The position numbers were made by a program, and so were the translations under genes. This document shows positions 8,460-14,558 of a stretch of 20,572 nucleotides of DNA, one piece after another (the stretch's first letter is position 1; the number at the start of each line of letters is the position of its first letter). The notes under the pieces were generated by a model. It saw only the letters and a program-made list of their open reading frames with translations, was not told where the DNA came from and searched no databases. The stretch lies in NCBI GenBank assembly GCA_021811205.1, contig JAJZPK010000018.1:1-20572 (forward strand), in the 5' to 3' direction. This DNA comes from Pseudomonadota bacterium (lineage in GTDB: Bacteria; Pseudomonadota; Gammaproteobacteria; Burkholderiales; JABEVD01).

Positions 8460-8493
8460 ACTTTGATCAATAACCTTTTAGGAGAGAAATAGA

Positions 8494-8982
8494 ATGAGAC
8501 AGCTTATGCTGAGTGCGCTTCTGATGAGCCTGCTTGCAGCTTGCGGAAGCCAGCCCACCAAACCAGAAGCGAAAGCAGCGCCTGCGAAAGCTGGGGCCAC
8601 AACCAAGGCTGCGGCGATCAACCCCCTCAACGACCCGCACAACATCCTGTCGCATCGCAGCGTGTATTACGACTTCGACAAGTCCATCGTCAAGGCCGAA
8701 TACCAGCCGATGGTCAAGGCGCATGCCGAATACATGATGTCGCATGCCAGCGCAAAAGTGCAGCTGCAGGGTAACTGCGACGAGCGTGGCAGCCGCGAAT
8801 ACAACCTGGCACTCGGACAGCGCCGCGCAGACAGCGTCAAGCAGCTGATGGAAGCCGCAGGCGTCTCCGGATCCCGTCTTTCCACCGTGAGCTACGGCTC
8901 CGAGAAGCCCCGTGCGCTCGGCCACAACGAAGAAGCCTGGGCTCAGAACCGCCGCACCGACATCGTCTACCAGAGCGAGTAA
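8494..8982 (+). CDS. pal: Peptidoglycan-associated lipoprotein Pal
   Basis: A 162-aa outer-membrane lipoprotein. A type II signal peptide MRQLMLSALLMSLLAAC ends in the lipobox LAAC with C17 as the lipidated residue. An Ala/Lys/Pro linker follows (about 18-45). The OmpA-like peptidoglycan-binding domain (about 55-160) contains YYDFDKS, GNCDERGSREYNLALGQRRA and the final NRRTDIVY; its conserved Asp and Arg bind diaminopimelate. Pal ties the outer membrane to the wall and is placed at the septum by Tol. AGGAGA at 8480-8485, 8 bases before ATG, is the best ribosome-binding site in the cluster, in keeping with the abundance of Pal. Confidence 0.96.
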   Translation: MRQLMLSALLMSLLAACGSQPTKPEAKAAPAKAGATTKAAAINPLNDPHNILSHRSVYYDFDKSIVKAEYQPMVKAHAEYMMSHASAKVQLQGNCDERGSREYNLALGQRRADSVKQLMEAAGVSGSRLSTVSYGSEKPRALGHNEEAWAQNRRTDIVYQSE

Positions 8983-9816
8983 TTGCCTTTGGCAGCGAAC
9001 AGGAACCGCCGGATCCGGCGGTTCCCCCTATTCCTTTTCCTGATCGCAACCCAGGCCCATGCCGGGCTCTTCGGCGATGACGAAGCGCGCCAGAAGATAG
9101 AAGCGAACCAGCAGGAAATACAGAAGCTCGAGGCCATGGTCCAGAAGCTGCAGGGCAGCTTGATCGACATGGAAGGGCGCATCCAGTCCCAGAACGCGGA
9201 TATCGCGACCCTGCGAGGCAAGCTTGAAGAGCTCGGCTACGGCATCGACACGGCGCAAAAACGCCAAAAGGATTTCTACATCGATCTGGACAGCAGGCTT
9301 AGGCGCCTCGAGGGCGGTTCGTCGTCTGTGCCGGCTTCTGCGCCTGCCGCCGCATCCGCTCCCGCAGCGGTTTCGGTATCGAGTGCTGCACAGGCAACTG
9401 CATCCGCGCCTGCTGCGGTTTCATCGCCTCAGCCGGCAAAATCGACTGACCAGTCCGATTACGAGGCTGCATTCAACCAGTTCAAGATAGGCAATTATTC
9501 CGGCGCGATCGCTTCGTTCCAGGACTTTCTGAAGGCCCATCCGAAGAGCGAATACGCCCCTTCTGCCCAGTACTGGATAGGAAACGCATATTATGCGACG
9601 CGCGACTTCAAACATGCGATCGAAGCGCAAAGGGCGCTGATTTCGAAGTATCCGGACAGCCAGAAGGCACCGGATGCCCTCATCAACATCGCGAGCTGCC
9701 AGCAGGAACTCGGAATGAGGAAAGAGGCGAAAAGAACCCTCAGGGAAGTCGTTTCCAGATATCCGAAATCCGAAGCGTCGGCCAAGGCAAGGCAGCGCCT
9801 TGAAAGCCTGAAGTAG
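8983..9816 (+). CDS. cpoB: Cell-division coordinator CpoB (YbgF), periplasmic TPR protein
   Basis: A 277-aa periplasmic protein that links the Tol machine to peptidoglycan synthesis at division. The signal peptide runs to about residue 25 (FPLFLFLIATQAHA, then GLFGDD). A coiled coil (about 38-115, with heptads such as EANQQEIQKLEAMVQKLQGS) forms the trimerisation domain. An Ala/Ser/Pro linker (about 118-160) precedes C-terminal TPR repeats (about 164-277, YEAAFNQFKIGNYSGAIASF, then YPDSQKAPDALINIA). Length is normal. No ATG precedes the signal peptide; the frame opens at TTG 8983, directly after the pal stop, or TTG 8989. Both lack a clear ribosome-binding site, so start confidence is low. 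A perfect 24-bp palindrome lies in codons 7-15. Confidence 0.9.
   Translation: MPLAANRNRRIRRFPLFLFLIATQAHAGLFGDDEARQKIEANQQEIQKLEAMVQKLQGSLIDMEGRIQSQNADIATLRGKLEELGYGIDTAQKRQKDFYIDLDSRLRRLEGGSSSVPASAPAAASAPAAVSVSSAAQATASAPAAVSSPQPAKSTDQSDYEAAFNQFKIGNYSGAIASFQDFLKAHPKSEYAPSAQYWIGNAYYATRDFKHAIEAQRALISKYPDSQKAPDALINIASCQQELGMRKEAKRTLREVVSRYPKSEASAKARQRLESLK
9002..9025. repeat. Perfect 24-bp palindrome between pal and the cpoB signal peptide
   Basis: GGAACCGCCGGA is followed at once by its exact reverse complement, giving a 24-bp perfect inverted repeat 19 bases after the pal stop. As RNA it forms a very stable GC-rich hairpin, followed by C-rich then CCTATTCCTTTT sequence, so termination by this alone would be weak. 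It encodes the Arg-rich N-region of the CpoB signal peptide if TTG 8983 is the start. Confidence 0.85.
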
Positions 9817-10457
9817 TGCACACCCTCAAGATCAACGAAATCTTCTTTTCCCTGCAGGGGGAAACGAGCAGGATGGGGCTTCCGACCGTCTTCGTGAGAC
9901 TCACGGGATGCCCGTTGAGATGCAGCTATTGCGACACGGAATATGCCTTTCACGAAGGGAAATCGCTGACGATTGCACGAATCGTCGAGAAAGTGAAGTC
10001 CTACAGGACAAGGTATGTCACGGTCACCGGGGGCGAGCCGCTCGCGCAGAAGCATTGCAATCAGCTTTTGGAAGCGCTTTGCGATGCGGGCTATTCCGTT
10101 TCGATCGAAACGGGCGGGGCGCTTGATGTTTCCGGAATCGATCCCAGGGTGTCGAGGATAGTCGACATCAAGACACCCGGATCACAGGAAGCCGAAAAAA
10201 ATCTGTGGTCCAACATCGACTGGCTGAACGACAGGGACGAGATCAAGTTCGTGCTTTCCGATCATGCCGACTACGACTGGGCGAAATCATTAGTGGAAGA
10301 GAAGAGACTGGCTTCGATTTGCCCCGTGCTGTTTTCACCTGTCCAGGGGAAGCTCGATCCCAGGGAGCTCGCGCAGTGGATACTCGAAGATCAGCTGGAT
10401 GTGAGGATGCAGATCCAGCTGCACAAGCTGTTGTGGGGAAATGAAACTGGACGCTGA
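9816..10457 (+). CDS. queE: 7-carboxy-7-deazaguanine synthase QueE
   Basis: A 213-aa radical SAM enzyme converting 6-carboxytetrahydropterin to 7-carboxy-7-deazaguanine, the ring-forming step towards preQ0 and queuosine. The iron-sulfur motif CxxxCxxC is CPLRCSYC, with C32, C36 and C39, followed by [15 protein letters not shown] near residues 68-76 is the SAM-binding GGE motif, and [13 protein letters not shown] near the N-terminus binds substrate in this family. GTG at 9816 overlaps the last base of the cpoB stop (TAGTG). The 3' end overlaps queC by 17 bases, so the two pathway enzymes are coupled. Confidence 0.95.
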   Translation: MHTLKINEIFFSLQGETSRMGLPTVFVRLTGCPLRCSYCDTEYAFHEGKSLTIARIVEKVKSYRTRYVTVTGGEPLAQKHCNQLLEALCDAGYSVSIETGGALDVSGIDPRVSRIVDIKTPGSQEAEKNLWSNIDWLNDRDEIKFVLSDHADYDWAKSLVEEKRLASICPVLFSPVQGKLDPRELAQWILEDQLDVRMQIQLHKLLWGNETGR

Positions 10458-11127
10458 GCGCGCGGTCGTGCTCCTTTCAGGCGGGCTGGACTCGGCGACG
10501 ACCCTGGCGCTTGCCGGGAAGGAAGGCTATGCCTGTTATTGCCTGAGCCTCGACTACGGCCAGCGGCACAGGGCCGAGCTCCATGCCGCAGAAGAAGTCG
10601 CGAAATCGCTGGGCGCTGTCGAACACAGGACGGTCAAGCTCGACCTCACCGTATTCGGCGGTTCCGCCCTTACCGATTCTTCCATAGCGGTGCCCGAGGA
10701 GGAAACTCAAGGCATACCCATTACCTACGTTCCGGCAAGGAACACCATCATGCTCTCCCTCGGCCTAGCCTGGGCCGAAGTGCTCGATGCAAGGGACATT
10801 TTCGTCGGGGTGAACGCGGTGGACTATTCCGGCTATCCTGATTGTAGGCCTGAATACGTGAAGGCTTTCGAATCCATGGCGAATCTTGCGACGAAGGCGG
10901 GCGTGGAAGGAAAAAGAATGACCATCCATGCGCCGCTCATCAATCTCACGAAAGCGGAAATCGTCCGACTGGGAACCCGCCTCGCGGTCGACTATTCTCT
11001 CACCGTCTCCTGCTACCAGGCGGACGACATGGGGCGGGCATGCGGAAAATGCGATTCGTGCAGATTGAGGCGCGAAGGCTTCATTCAGGCCGGAATGGCT
11101 GACCCCACGCGCTACGTCCAGGATTGA
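10441..11127 (+). CDS. queC: 7-cyano-7-deazaguanine (preQ0) synthase QueC
   Basis: A 228-aa ATP-dependent enzyme that turns the carboxylate made by QueE into the nitrile preQ0. The PP-loop ATP motif is [10 protein letters not shown] (residues 11-20). A zinc site of four cysteines lies at C191, C201, C204 and C207 (CYQADD, then CGKCDSC). ATG at 10441 follows GGGGAA; it lies inside the last 17 bases of queE in another frame. PreQ0 feeds queuosine in the wobble position of GUN tRNAs. Its stop codon overlaps the -35 of the tRNA promoter. Confidence 0.96.
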   Translation: MKLDAERAVVLLSGGLDSATTLALAGKEGYACYCLSLDYGQRHRAELHAAEEVAKSLGAVEHRTVKLDLTVFGGSALTDSSIAVPEEETQGIPITYVPARNTIMLSLGLAWAEVLDARDIFVGVNAVDYSGYPDCRPEYVKAFESMANLATKAGVEGKRMTIHAPLINLTKAEIVRLGTRLAVDYSLTVSCYQADDMGRACGKCDSCRLRREGFIQAGMADPTRYVQD

Positions 11128-11151
11128 CATCAGCCTCATGCAAGGTATAAT
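11124..11151 (+). promoter_or_regulatory. Consensus sigma-70 promoter for the tRNA-Lys genes
   Basis: TTGACA (11124-11129) and TATAAT (11146-11151) both match consensus exactly with a 16-base spacer. The -35 overlaps the queC stop codon. Transcription would begin near 11158, a few bases before the first tRNA. Such strong promoters are usual for tRNA genes. Confidence 0.85.
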
Positions 11152-11165
11152 TCACCGTTTCGCGT

Positions 11166-11241
11166 GGGTCGTTAGCTCAGTCGGTAGAGCAGCGGACTTT
11201 TAATCCGTTGGTCGCCAGTTCGAATCTGGCACGACCTACCA
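11166..11241 (+). tRNA. tRNA-Lys (anticodon UUU)
   Basis: A 76-base cloverleaf closely similar to E. coli tRNA-Lys: acceptor GGGTCGT/ACGACCT, D stem GCTC/GAGC, anticodon stem GCGGA/TCCGT with loop CTTTTAA (TTT at 34-36), T stem GCCAG/CTGGC with TTCGAAT loop, discriminator A and encoded CCA. Position 72 is U, so the first pair is G-U, where E. coli and the neighbouring copy have G-C. It decodes AAA and AAG. Confidence 0.97.
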
Positions 11242-11256
11242 CCTTCTTTCCCCATC

Positions 11257-11332
11257 GGGTCGTTAGCTCAGCCGGTAGAGCAGCGGACTCTTAATCCGTT
11301 TGTCGACAGTTCGATCCTGTCACGACCCACCA
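11257..11332 (+). tRNA. tRNA-Lys (anticodon CUU), element integration site
   Basis: A second 76-base tRNA, 15 bases after the first and presumably co-transcribed. Anticodon loop CTCTTAA gives CUU at 34-36 (AAG codons). Acceptor GGGTCGT/ACGACCC pairs perfectly and CCA is encoded. Its 3' 48 bases, from the anticodon stem onward, are duplicated exactly at 17360-17407, so it served as the integration target and the element restored an intact tRNA. Confidence 0.97.
11285..11332 (+). repeat. attL core (48-bp direct repeat, part of tRNA-Lys)
   Basis: Starts GGACTCTTAATCCG in the anticodon stem and ends at the tRNA CCA. It is identical over 48 bases to 17360-17407, and this copy is part of the functional tRNA. 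Confidence 0.92.
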
Positions 11333-11340
11333 AATAAAAC

Positions 11341-11371
11341 AATGGCTTAGAGCTTGTATCTCTGGGCCATT
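11341..11371 (+). terminator. Element-supplied terminator-like hairpin behind tRNA-Lys(CUU)
   Basis: AATGGCTTAGAG pairs with CTCTGGGCCATT (12 bp including two G-U pairs) around a 7-base loop, followed by TTCC. The tail is short, so termination strength is uncertain. Its first arm matches the native terminator now at 17415. Confidence 0.5.
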
Positions 11372-11380
11372 TTCCATTGT

Positions 11381-11399
11381 GGGACACTGGCGGGGCACT
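11381..11399 (+). repeat. Paired GGGRCACT repeat, left end (candidate integrase arm site)
   Basis: GGGACACT and GGGGCACT lie 11 bases apart (start to start). The 19-base block differs by one base from 17227-17245 at the other end of the element. It lies 49 bases inside attL. Confidence 0.55.
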
Positions 11400-11484
11400 T
11401 GCCAGAAAAAGCCCACGATAAATCCGACCCAGCCGCACAATGATTGCAGGATCGAGAGAGTTTTTTTCACTCCCATAGAATCGC

Positions 11485-11507
11485 ACCACAAAAACCACAA
11501 AAGCCCC
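11485..11507 (+). repeat. ACCACAAAA repeat, copy 1
   Basis: ACCACAAAAACCACAAAAG followed by CCCC, a tandem CCACAAAA unit upstream of the integrase. Near-identical copies are at 12495-12516 and 16689-16711, with an inverted one at 16723-16741. Confidence 0.7.
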
Positions 11508-11520
11508 TAGTTTTTCCCCG

Positions 11521-11540
11521 AGATGCCCCTTTAGTGCCCC
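11521..11540 (-). repeat. Paired GGGGCACT repeat, inverted copy (candidate arm site)
   Basis: On the minus strand GGGGCACT, AAA, GGGGCATC: the same 8-base unit with the same 11-base period as 11381-11399 and 17227-17245, in opposite orientation and with a slightly degenerate second unit. Confidence 0.45.
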
Positions 11541-11679
11541 ATAACAGAATAACAAATGTTCATATCACTGTTTCGTATTGTGTTTCTTCAATACATCGTA
11601 TGATTGCATATCCTATGTTGCTATTTATTGCCCTTTGTTGTATTCTGTTTTCAGTGTTTATTCACTTGAGGGGGCAATC

Positions 11680-12753
11680 ATGGCAAGCATTGAAAAACGG
11701 GTTACTGATGACGGTAAATCATCGTACCGGGTAAAAATCAGACTCAAAGGCTTCCCTGTTCAATCCGCTACCTTCGAGCGTTTGACCGATGCGAAGAAAT
11801 GGGCGCAATCCACTGAAGCGGCAATCAAGGAAGGCCGCCACTTCAAAACGTCAGAAGCAAAGCGCCGCACCCTGGGCGAACTGATAGACCGGTACATTAG
11901 GGACGTATTGCCGAGCAAGCCCAAGAATGCCCGCAATCAATTGCAGCAGTTTGTATGGTGGCGTGAACAGATAGGCACTTACGCGCTTGCAGACATTACC
12001 CCCGCCTTGATTGCGGAATACCGCGACAAGCTGGCCGGTGGCGTCACCTTAAGGGGCACACAGCGCAGCCCCGCAACGGTGAATAGATACCTTGCCGCCC
12101 TGTCCCATGCCTTCACTATTGCCGTGAAAGAATGGGGATGGATCGAGGATAGCCCCATGCGAAAAGTTACCAAGCCGAAGGAATCAAGGGGCCGCGTGCG
12201 CTTCCTGTCCGACGAGGAACGCGCTCGCCTTCTCAAAGCCTGCAAGGAATCGAGCAATCCCTACCTTTACACGGTGGTGGTGCTGGCACTGTCCACAGGG
12301 ATGCGCCAAGGCGAAATCATGGGCCTGACATGGGATGACGTGGACTTGAACAAAGGCCGCGCAATCCTTCACGAAACGAAGAACGGAGAGCGCCGCGCCG
12401 TTGCCATTACCGGGCACGCCCTGGAAGTGTTGAAGGAACTGTCAAAGGTGCGCCGGATCGACTGCAAATTGATTTTTCCATCCAAGGAAATCAGACCACA
12501 AAAGCCACAAAAGCCCATTGATTTGCGGACACCTTGGGAAGTGGCATTAAAGAAGGCGGAAATATCCGATTTCAAATTCCACGACCTGAGACACAGCGCC
12601 GCCTCATATCTCGCCATGAATGGCGCTTCACTGGCCGAGATTGCCGAAGTGCTGGGCCACAAGACCCTTCAGATGGTGAAGCGATACGCGCACCTTTCCG
12701 AAGGCCATACCGCCCGCGTGGTGGCTTCCATGAACAGCAAGATATTCGGGTAA
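11680..12753 (+). CDS. int: Tyrosine recombinase (integrase) of the element
   Basis: A 357-aa phage-type integrase that should catalyse recombination between attP and the tRNA-Lys attB. An N-terminal arm-binding-like region (1-60, MASIEKRVTDDGKSSYRVKI) is followed by a SAM-like core-binding domain (about 62-160, TLGELIDRYIRDVLPSKPKN). The catalytic domain (about 175-350) has R199 in STGMRQGEI, H291 and R294 in FHDLRHSAAS, H317 in LGHKT and nucleophile Y326 in MVKRYAHLS. All key residues are present, so it is probably active. ATG at 11680 is chosen for GAGGGGG 5 bases upstream; a longer frame from 11578 has no such site and a hydrophobic non-family N-terminus. A DNA repeat shared with noncoding parts of the element encodes RPQKPQKP at residues 252-259. 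Confidence 0.95.
   Translation: MASIEKRVTDDGKSSYRVKIRLKGFPVQSATFERLTDAKKWAQSTEAAIKEGRHFKTSEAKRRTLGELIDRYIRDVLPSKPKNARNQLQQFVWWREQIGTYALADITPALIAEYRDKLAGGVTLRGTQRSPATVNRYLAALSHAFTIAVKEWGWIEDSPMRKVTKPKESRGRVRFLSDEERARLLKACKESSNPYLYTVVVLALSTGMRQGEIMGLTWDDVDLNKGRAILHETKNGERRAVAITGHALEVLKELSKVRRIDCKLIFPSKEIRPQKPQKPIDLRTPWEVALKKAEISDFKFHDLRHSAASYLAMNGASLAEIAEVLGHKTLQMVKRYAHLSEGHTARVVASMNSKIFG
12495..12516 (+). repeat. ACCACAAAA repeat, copy 2, inside the integrase gene
   Basis: ACCACAAAAGCCACAAAAG plus CCC, in frame, encoding PQKPQKP between the integrase beta-hairpin region and helix D. The same DNA is present in two noncoding places of the element. Confidence 0.75.
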
Positions 12754-12762
12754 GGGGACAAC

Positions 12763-13401
12763 ATGGAATGGACTATGCAGGACTTCACCGAAGAACTGGC
12801 AATGGAATGGTTAAGGAAGCCTTGCTGGTCCATTGCTGAATCGGTATACCTTTTGGGCGAAGGACAAGTCCCGGTAAGCAAATATGCAGGGTATCCGCTT
12901 CCTCCTGAGTTTGCTGGCAATGCAGGCGGGGGCATGGATAGCCTAATCAGGGCGATTCAGGCGAGGAAATTACAAGCGATTGCCAGTGTAGAGGGAAGCA
13001 TTCGCGGACGTTTTCCGGTGTATTCGCCCGAGGACGTTATACGGGTTGCGGAAGCCATAAACTTTGGAAACTGGCAGAATTGGAAATCTCGTCTTGAAGC
13101 CATTAAGGGCGCGGATATCAAGCAGTCCAAGGCCAAAGCGCCACAAGGGGAAATCGAGCAGGCTGGGCAGACCGAGCAGAAGCATTCAACGCCACCATGG
13201 GTGCCAATAGTTCATACGCTTGCCGATGAGGTTTACCTCAAGAATAGGCACATGGGGTGCGATCCAAGCATACTTGATATAGCCAAAGAAGTTGAACAAC
13301 TATGCACAGCGCGCTCCATAACGTCAGTAAAGGGCAAACGACTTAGCGCAGATAATATCAAGCGGCACGGCCTGGATAGCTGGAAAAAACCACAAATATG
13401 A
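12763..13401 (+). CDS. Element protein of unknown function, 212 aa
   Basis: I do not recognise a named family. It starts 9 bases after the integrase stop with GGGG 5 bases before ATG, so it is probably co-transcribed with int. The N-terminal part (MEWTMQDFTEELAMEWLRKP, then CWSIAESVYLLGEGQVPV) looks helical and resembles the start of small element-borne regulators. The middle (about 113-145) is a Gln/Lys/Glu-rich linker. The C-terminal part (about 165-208, SILDIAKEVEQLCTA, then KGKRLSADNIKRHGLDSWKK) resembles a helix-turn-helix that ends in a basic recognition segment. No signal peptide or membrane segment. A DNA-binding role in element regulation is a guess. Its final codons (AAACCACAAATA) contain a partial match to the ACCACAAAA repeat. 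Confidence 0.7.
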   Translation: MEWTMQDFTEELAMEWLRKPCWSIAESVYLLGEGQVPVSKYAGYPLPPEFAGNAGGGMDSLIRAIQARKLQAIASVEGSIRGRFPVYSPEDVIRVAEAINFGNWQNWKSRLEAIKGADIKQSKAKAPQGEIEQAGQTEQKHSTPPWVPIVHTLADEVYLKNRHMGCDPSILDIAKEVEQLCTARSITSVKGKRLSADNIKRHGLDSWKKPQI

Positions 13402-13600
13402 TTGGGAAAAATGGGCAAATTGGGAATTTAATAAATAGCTGATTTTTTCCCAGCAGTAAAACACGTAGGATTCAATAACGGCGGGGCTTTCCGGGCTTCG
13501 CCGTTGTTATTTTGGGAAAAAAATTGCCATGAAAAAATCTTTTCATGCTGATTCAGTGCAATACCGCACGGAACAGCGGAAACAATGAAAGGATTTTGAA
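13402..13600. other. Intergenic region with nested inverted repeats
   Basis: Contains TTTTTTCCCA (13443-13452) and its inverse TGGGAAAAAA (13513-13522) enclosing a terminator-like stem, then a short hairpin ATGAAAA/TTTTCAT (13529-13546) at the start of a possible 19-codon reading frame (13529-13588). It separates int and its follower from the alpA-like operon, so termination and a new promoter are expected here. Confidence 0.45.
13477..13513 (+). terminator. Putative intrinsic terminator after the int operon
   Basis: AACGGCG (13477-13483) pairs with CGCCGTT (13499-13505) around a GC-rich loop, followed by GTTATTTT. Position about 75 bases after the last int-operon stop fits a transcription end. 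Confidence 0.5.
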
Positions 13601-13840
13601 ATGCATGAAGCCAATACGCGCACCTTGTCCACCGTGCGGCAATTCTCCGAAAAACACCCGGCCTTTACACAAGGCGCACTTCGAAACCTCATATTTCTGG
13701 CCGAGAGCCGCAAGACCAGCAAAGGCACTATTCCGGGAAATGGCCTGCATGTTGCCCTTGTCAGGATAGGCCGCAAGTTGCTGATTGATGAGGCCCGCTT
13801 CTTTGAGTGGATCGACCAGCAGCAGAAAGGGGGCAAGTAA
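13601..13840 (+). CDS. Small AlpA/excisionase-like DNA-binding protein
   Basis: A 79-aa protein with RTLSTVRQFSEKHPAFTQGALRNLIF, then SRKTSKGTIPGNGLHVALVRIGRKLLIDEARFFEWI. This layout (an N-terminal helix-turn-helix, a short beta-wing ending VRIGRKLLIDE, then a helix with FFEWI) is that of MerR-like AlpA/Xis/phage DNA-binding proteins common in proteobacterial integrated elements. A likely role is directionality factor for excision or activator of element genes. AAAGGA 7 bases before ATG is a good ribosome-binding site. Its stop overlaps the next start (TAATG). It is the first gene of a tight five-member series if the 72-aa protein is counted. Confidence 0.75.
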   Translation: MHEANTRTLSTVRQFSEKHPAFTQGALRNLIFLAESRKTSKGTIPGNGLHVALVRIGRKLLIDEARFFEWIDQQQKGGK

Positions 13841-14259
13841 TGGCCGCCCCCAGTTTCCCCAATATCGGTACCATGCCGAGCCGCGCCCTTTGTCTATTGC
13901 TTCAGGGCCGGGAAATCACGCATCTGGATTTCTGGCGAATTGCAAACACCTACCGCCTGAGTGATCCCGTTTTCCAGCTTCGCCGCCGCTTCGCATGGGA
14001 CGTGCAAGACCGCCGCGCAACGGTGCCCACAGGCGACCCGACGAAGCGCAGCGCATCCGTCGCATTCTACCGCTTGCCTGACGAAATTATCGCCGCAGCC
14101 GGAAACGAAGGGCGCGATTATGTGCGGGCAGTCATGAACTGGATCGACAAAGCATCGAGGAAGGCCGGGGCGGGTGAGAGCGCCCCAGCCGATAGAGCAG
14201 CCGGCACCCATGAGAAAGGAACCGACAGCATGAACGATAGCACGGCGGGCAGAATATGA
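13840..14259 (+). CDS. Winged-helix-like element protein, 139 aa
   Basis: The N-terminal half (SRALCLLLQGREITHLDFWR, then IANTYRLSDPVFQLRRRFAW) has the pattern of a small winged helix-turn-helix found in proteins next to primase genes of integrated elements, with the arginine-rich LRRRFAWDV as the probable recognition strand. The C-terminal half (about 95-139) is Ala/Gly/Ser-rich and probably disordered. ATG 13840 overlaps the upstream stop by one base, with GAAAGGGGG before it. The end overlaps the zinc-finger gene (ATGA). A DNA-binding role in replication or regulation is inferred from fold-like pattern and position only. Confidence 0.65.
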   Translation: MAAPSFPNIGTMPSRALCLLLQGREITHLDFWRIANTYRLSDPVFQLRRRFAWDVQDRRATVPTGDPTKRSASVAFYRLPDEIIAAAGNEGRDYVRAVMNWIDKASRKAGAGESAPADRAAGTHEKGTDSMNDSTAGRI

Positions 14260-14558
14260 AAACCGCCCCTTATCTTCTGCAAAACGTGAAGGGGCGCATA
14301 CCCCCTTCAGACTTTTACCGCGCCGAACTGCCCACCATGCCCGCGCCGCGTGGTGGCGGGTGGCGTGATGCCGGATTGTGCCCATTTCATGCTGACAGGC
14401 ACGCGGGAAGCTTTCGGGTGAACCTGGAAACCGGGGGCTTCAAATGCTTCTCATGCGGTGCCAAGGGCGCGGACATAATCGCCTTCATTCAATTGCGGGA
14501 TGGTTTGAACTTCCCGGAAGCGGTACGTAAATTGGCCGATGAATGGGGGCTTGCATGA
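14256..14558 (+). CDS. CHC2-type zinc-finger primase protein, 100 aa
   Basis: A stand-alone version of the N-terminal zinc domain of DnaG-like primases. The zinc ligands are C-x2-H and C-x2-C in LCPFHADRHAGSFRVN and FKCFSCGAKGADIIAFI, then the helical DGLNFPEAVRKLADEWGL. In DnaG this domain recognises the template start site. The gene overlaps its upstream neighbour and the downstream Toprim-DUF3987 gene by four bases each (ATGA), so the two primase parts are probably made together. Conventional primases have this domain fused to the catalytic core. Confidence 0.88.
   Translation: MKTAPYLLQNVKGRIPPSDFYRAELPTMPAPRGGGWRDAGLCPFHADRHAGSFRVNLETGGFKCFSCGAKGADIIAFIQLRDGLNFPEAVRKLADEWGLA

Larger units (their letters stand above)
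11333..11679. other. Left-end noncoding region of the element (attP arm and integrase leader)
   Basis: No credible gene in these 347 bases. It holds a terminator-like hairpin (11341-11371), two paired GGGGCACT-type repeats (11381-11399 and, inverted, 11521-11540), a copy of the ACCACAAAA repeat (11485-11507), and an AT-rich stretch (11541-11665) likely to contain the integrase promoter. I could not choose a specific promoter there. Confidence 0.6.

Noticed and set aside
11578..11679. N-terminal extension of the integrase from an upstream TTG/ATG
   Set aside because: The extension is hydrophobic and unlike integrases, lacks a ribosome-binding site, and a strong site precedes ATG 11680.
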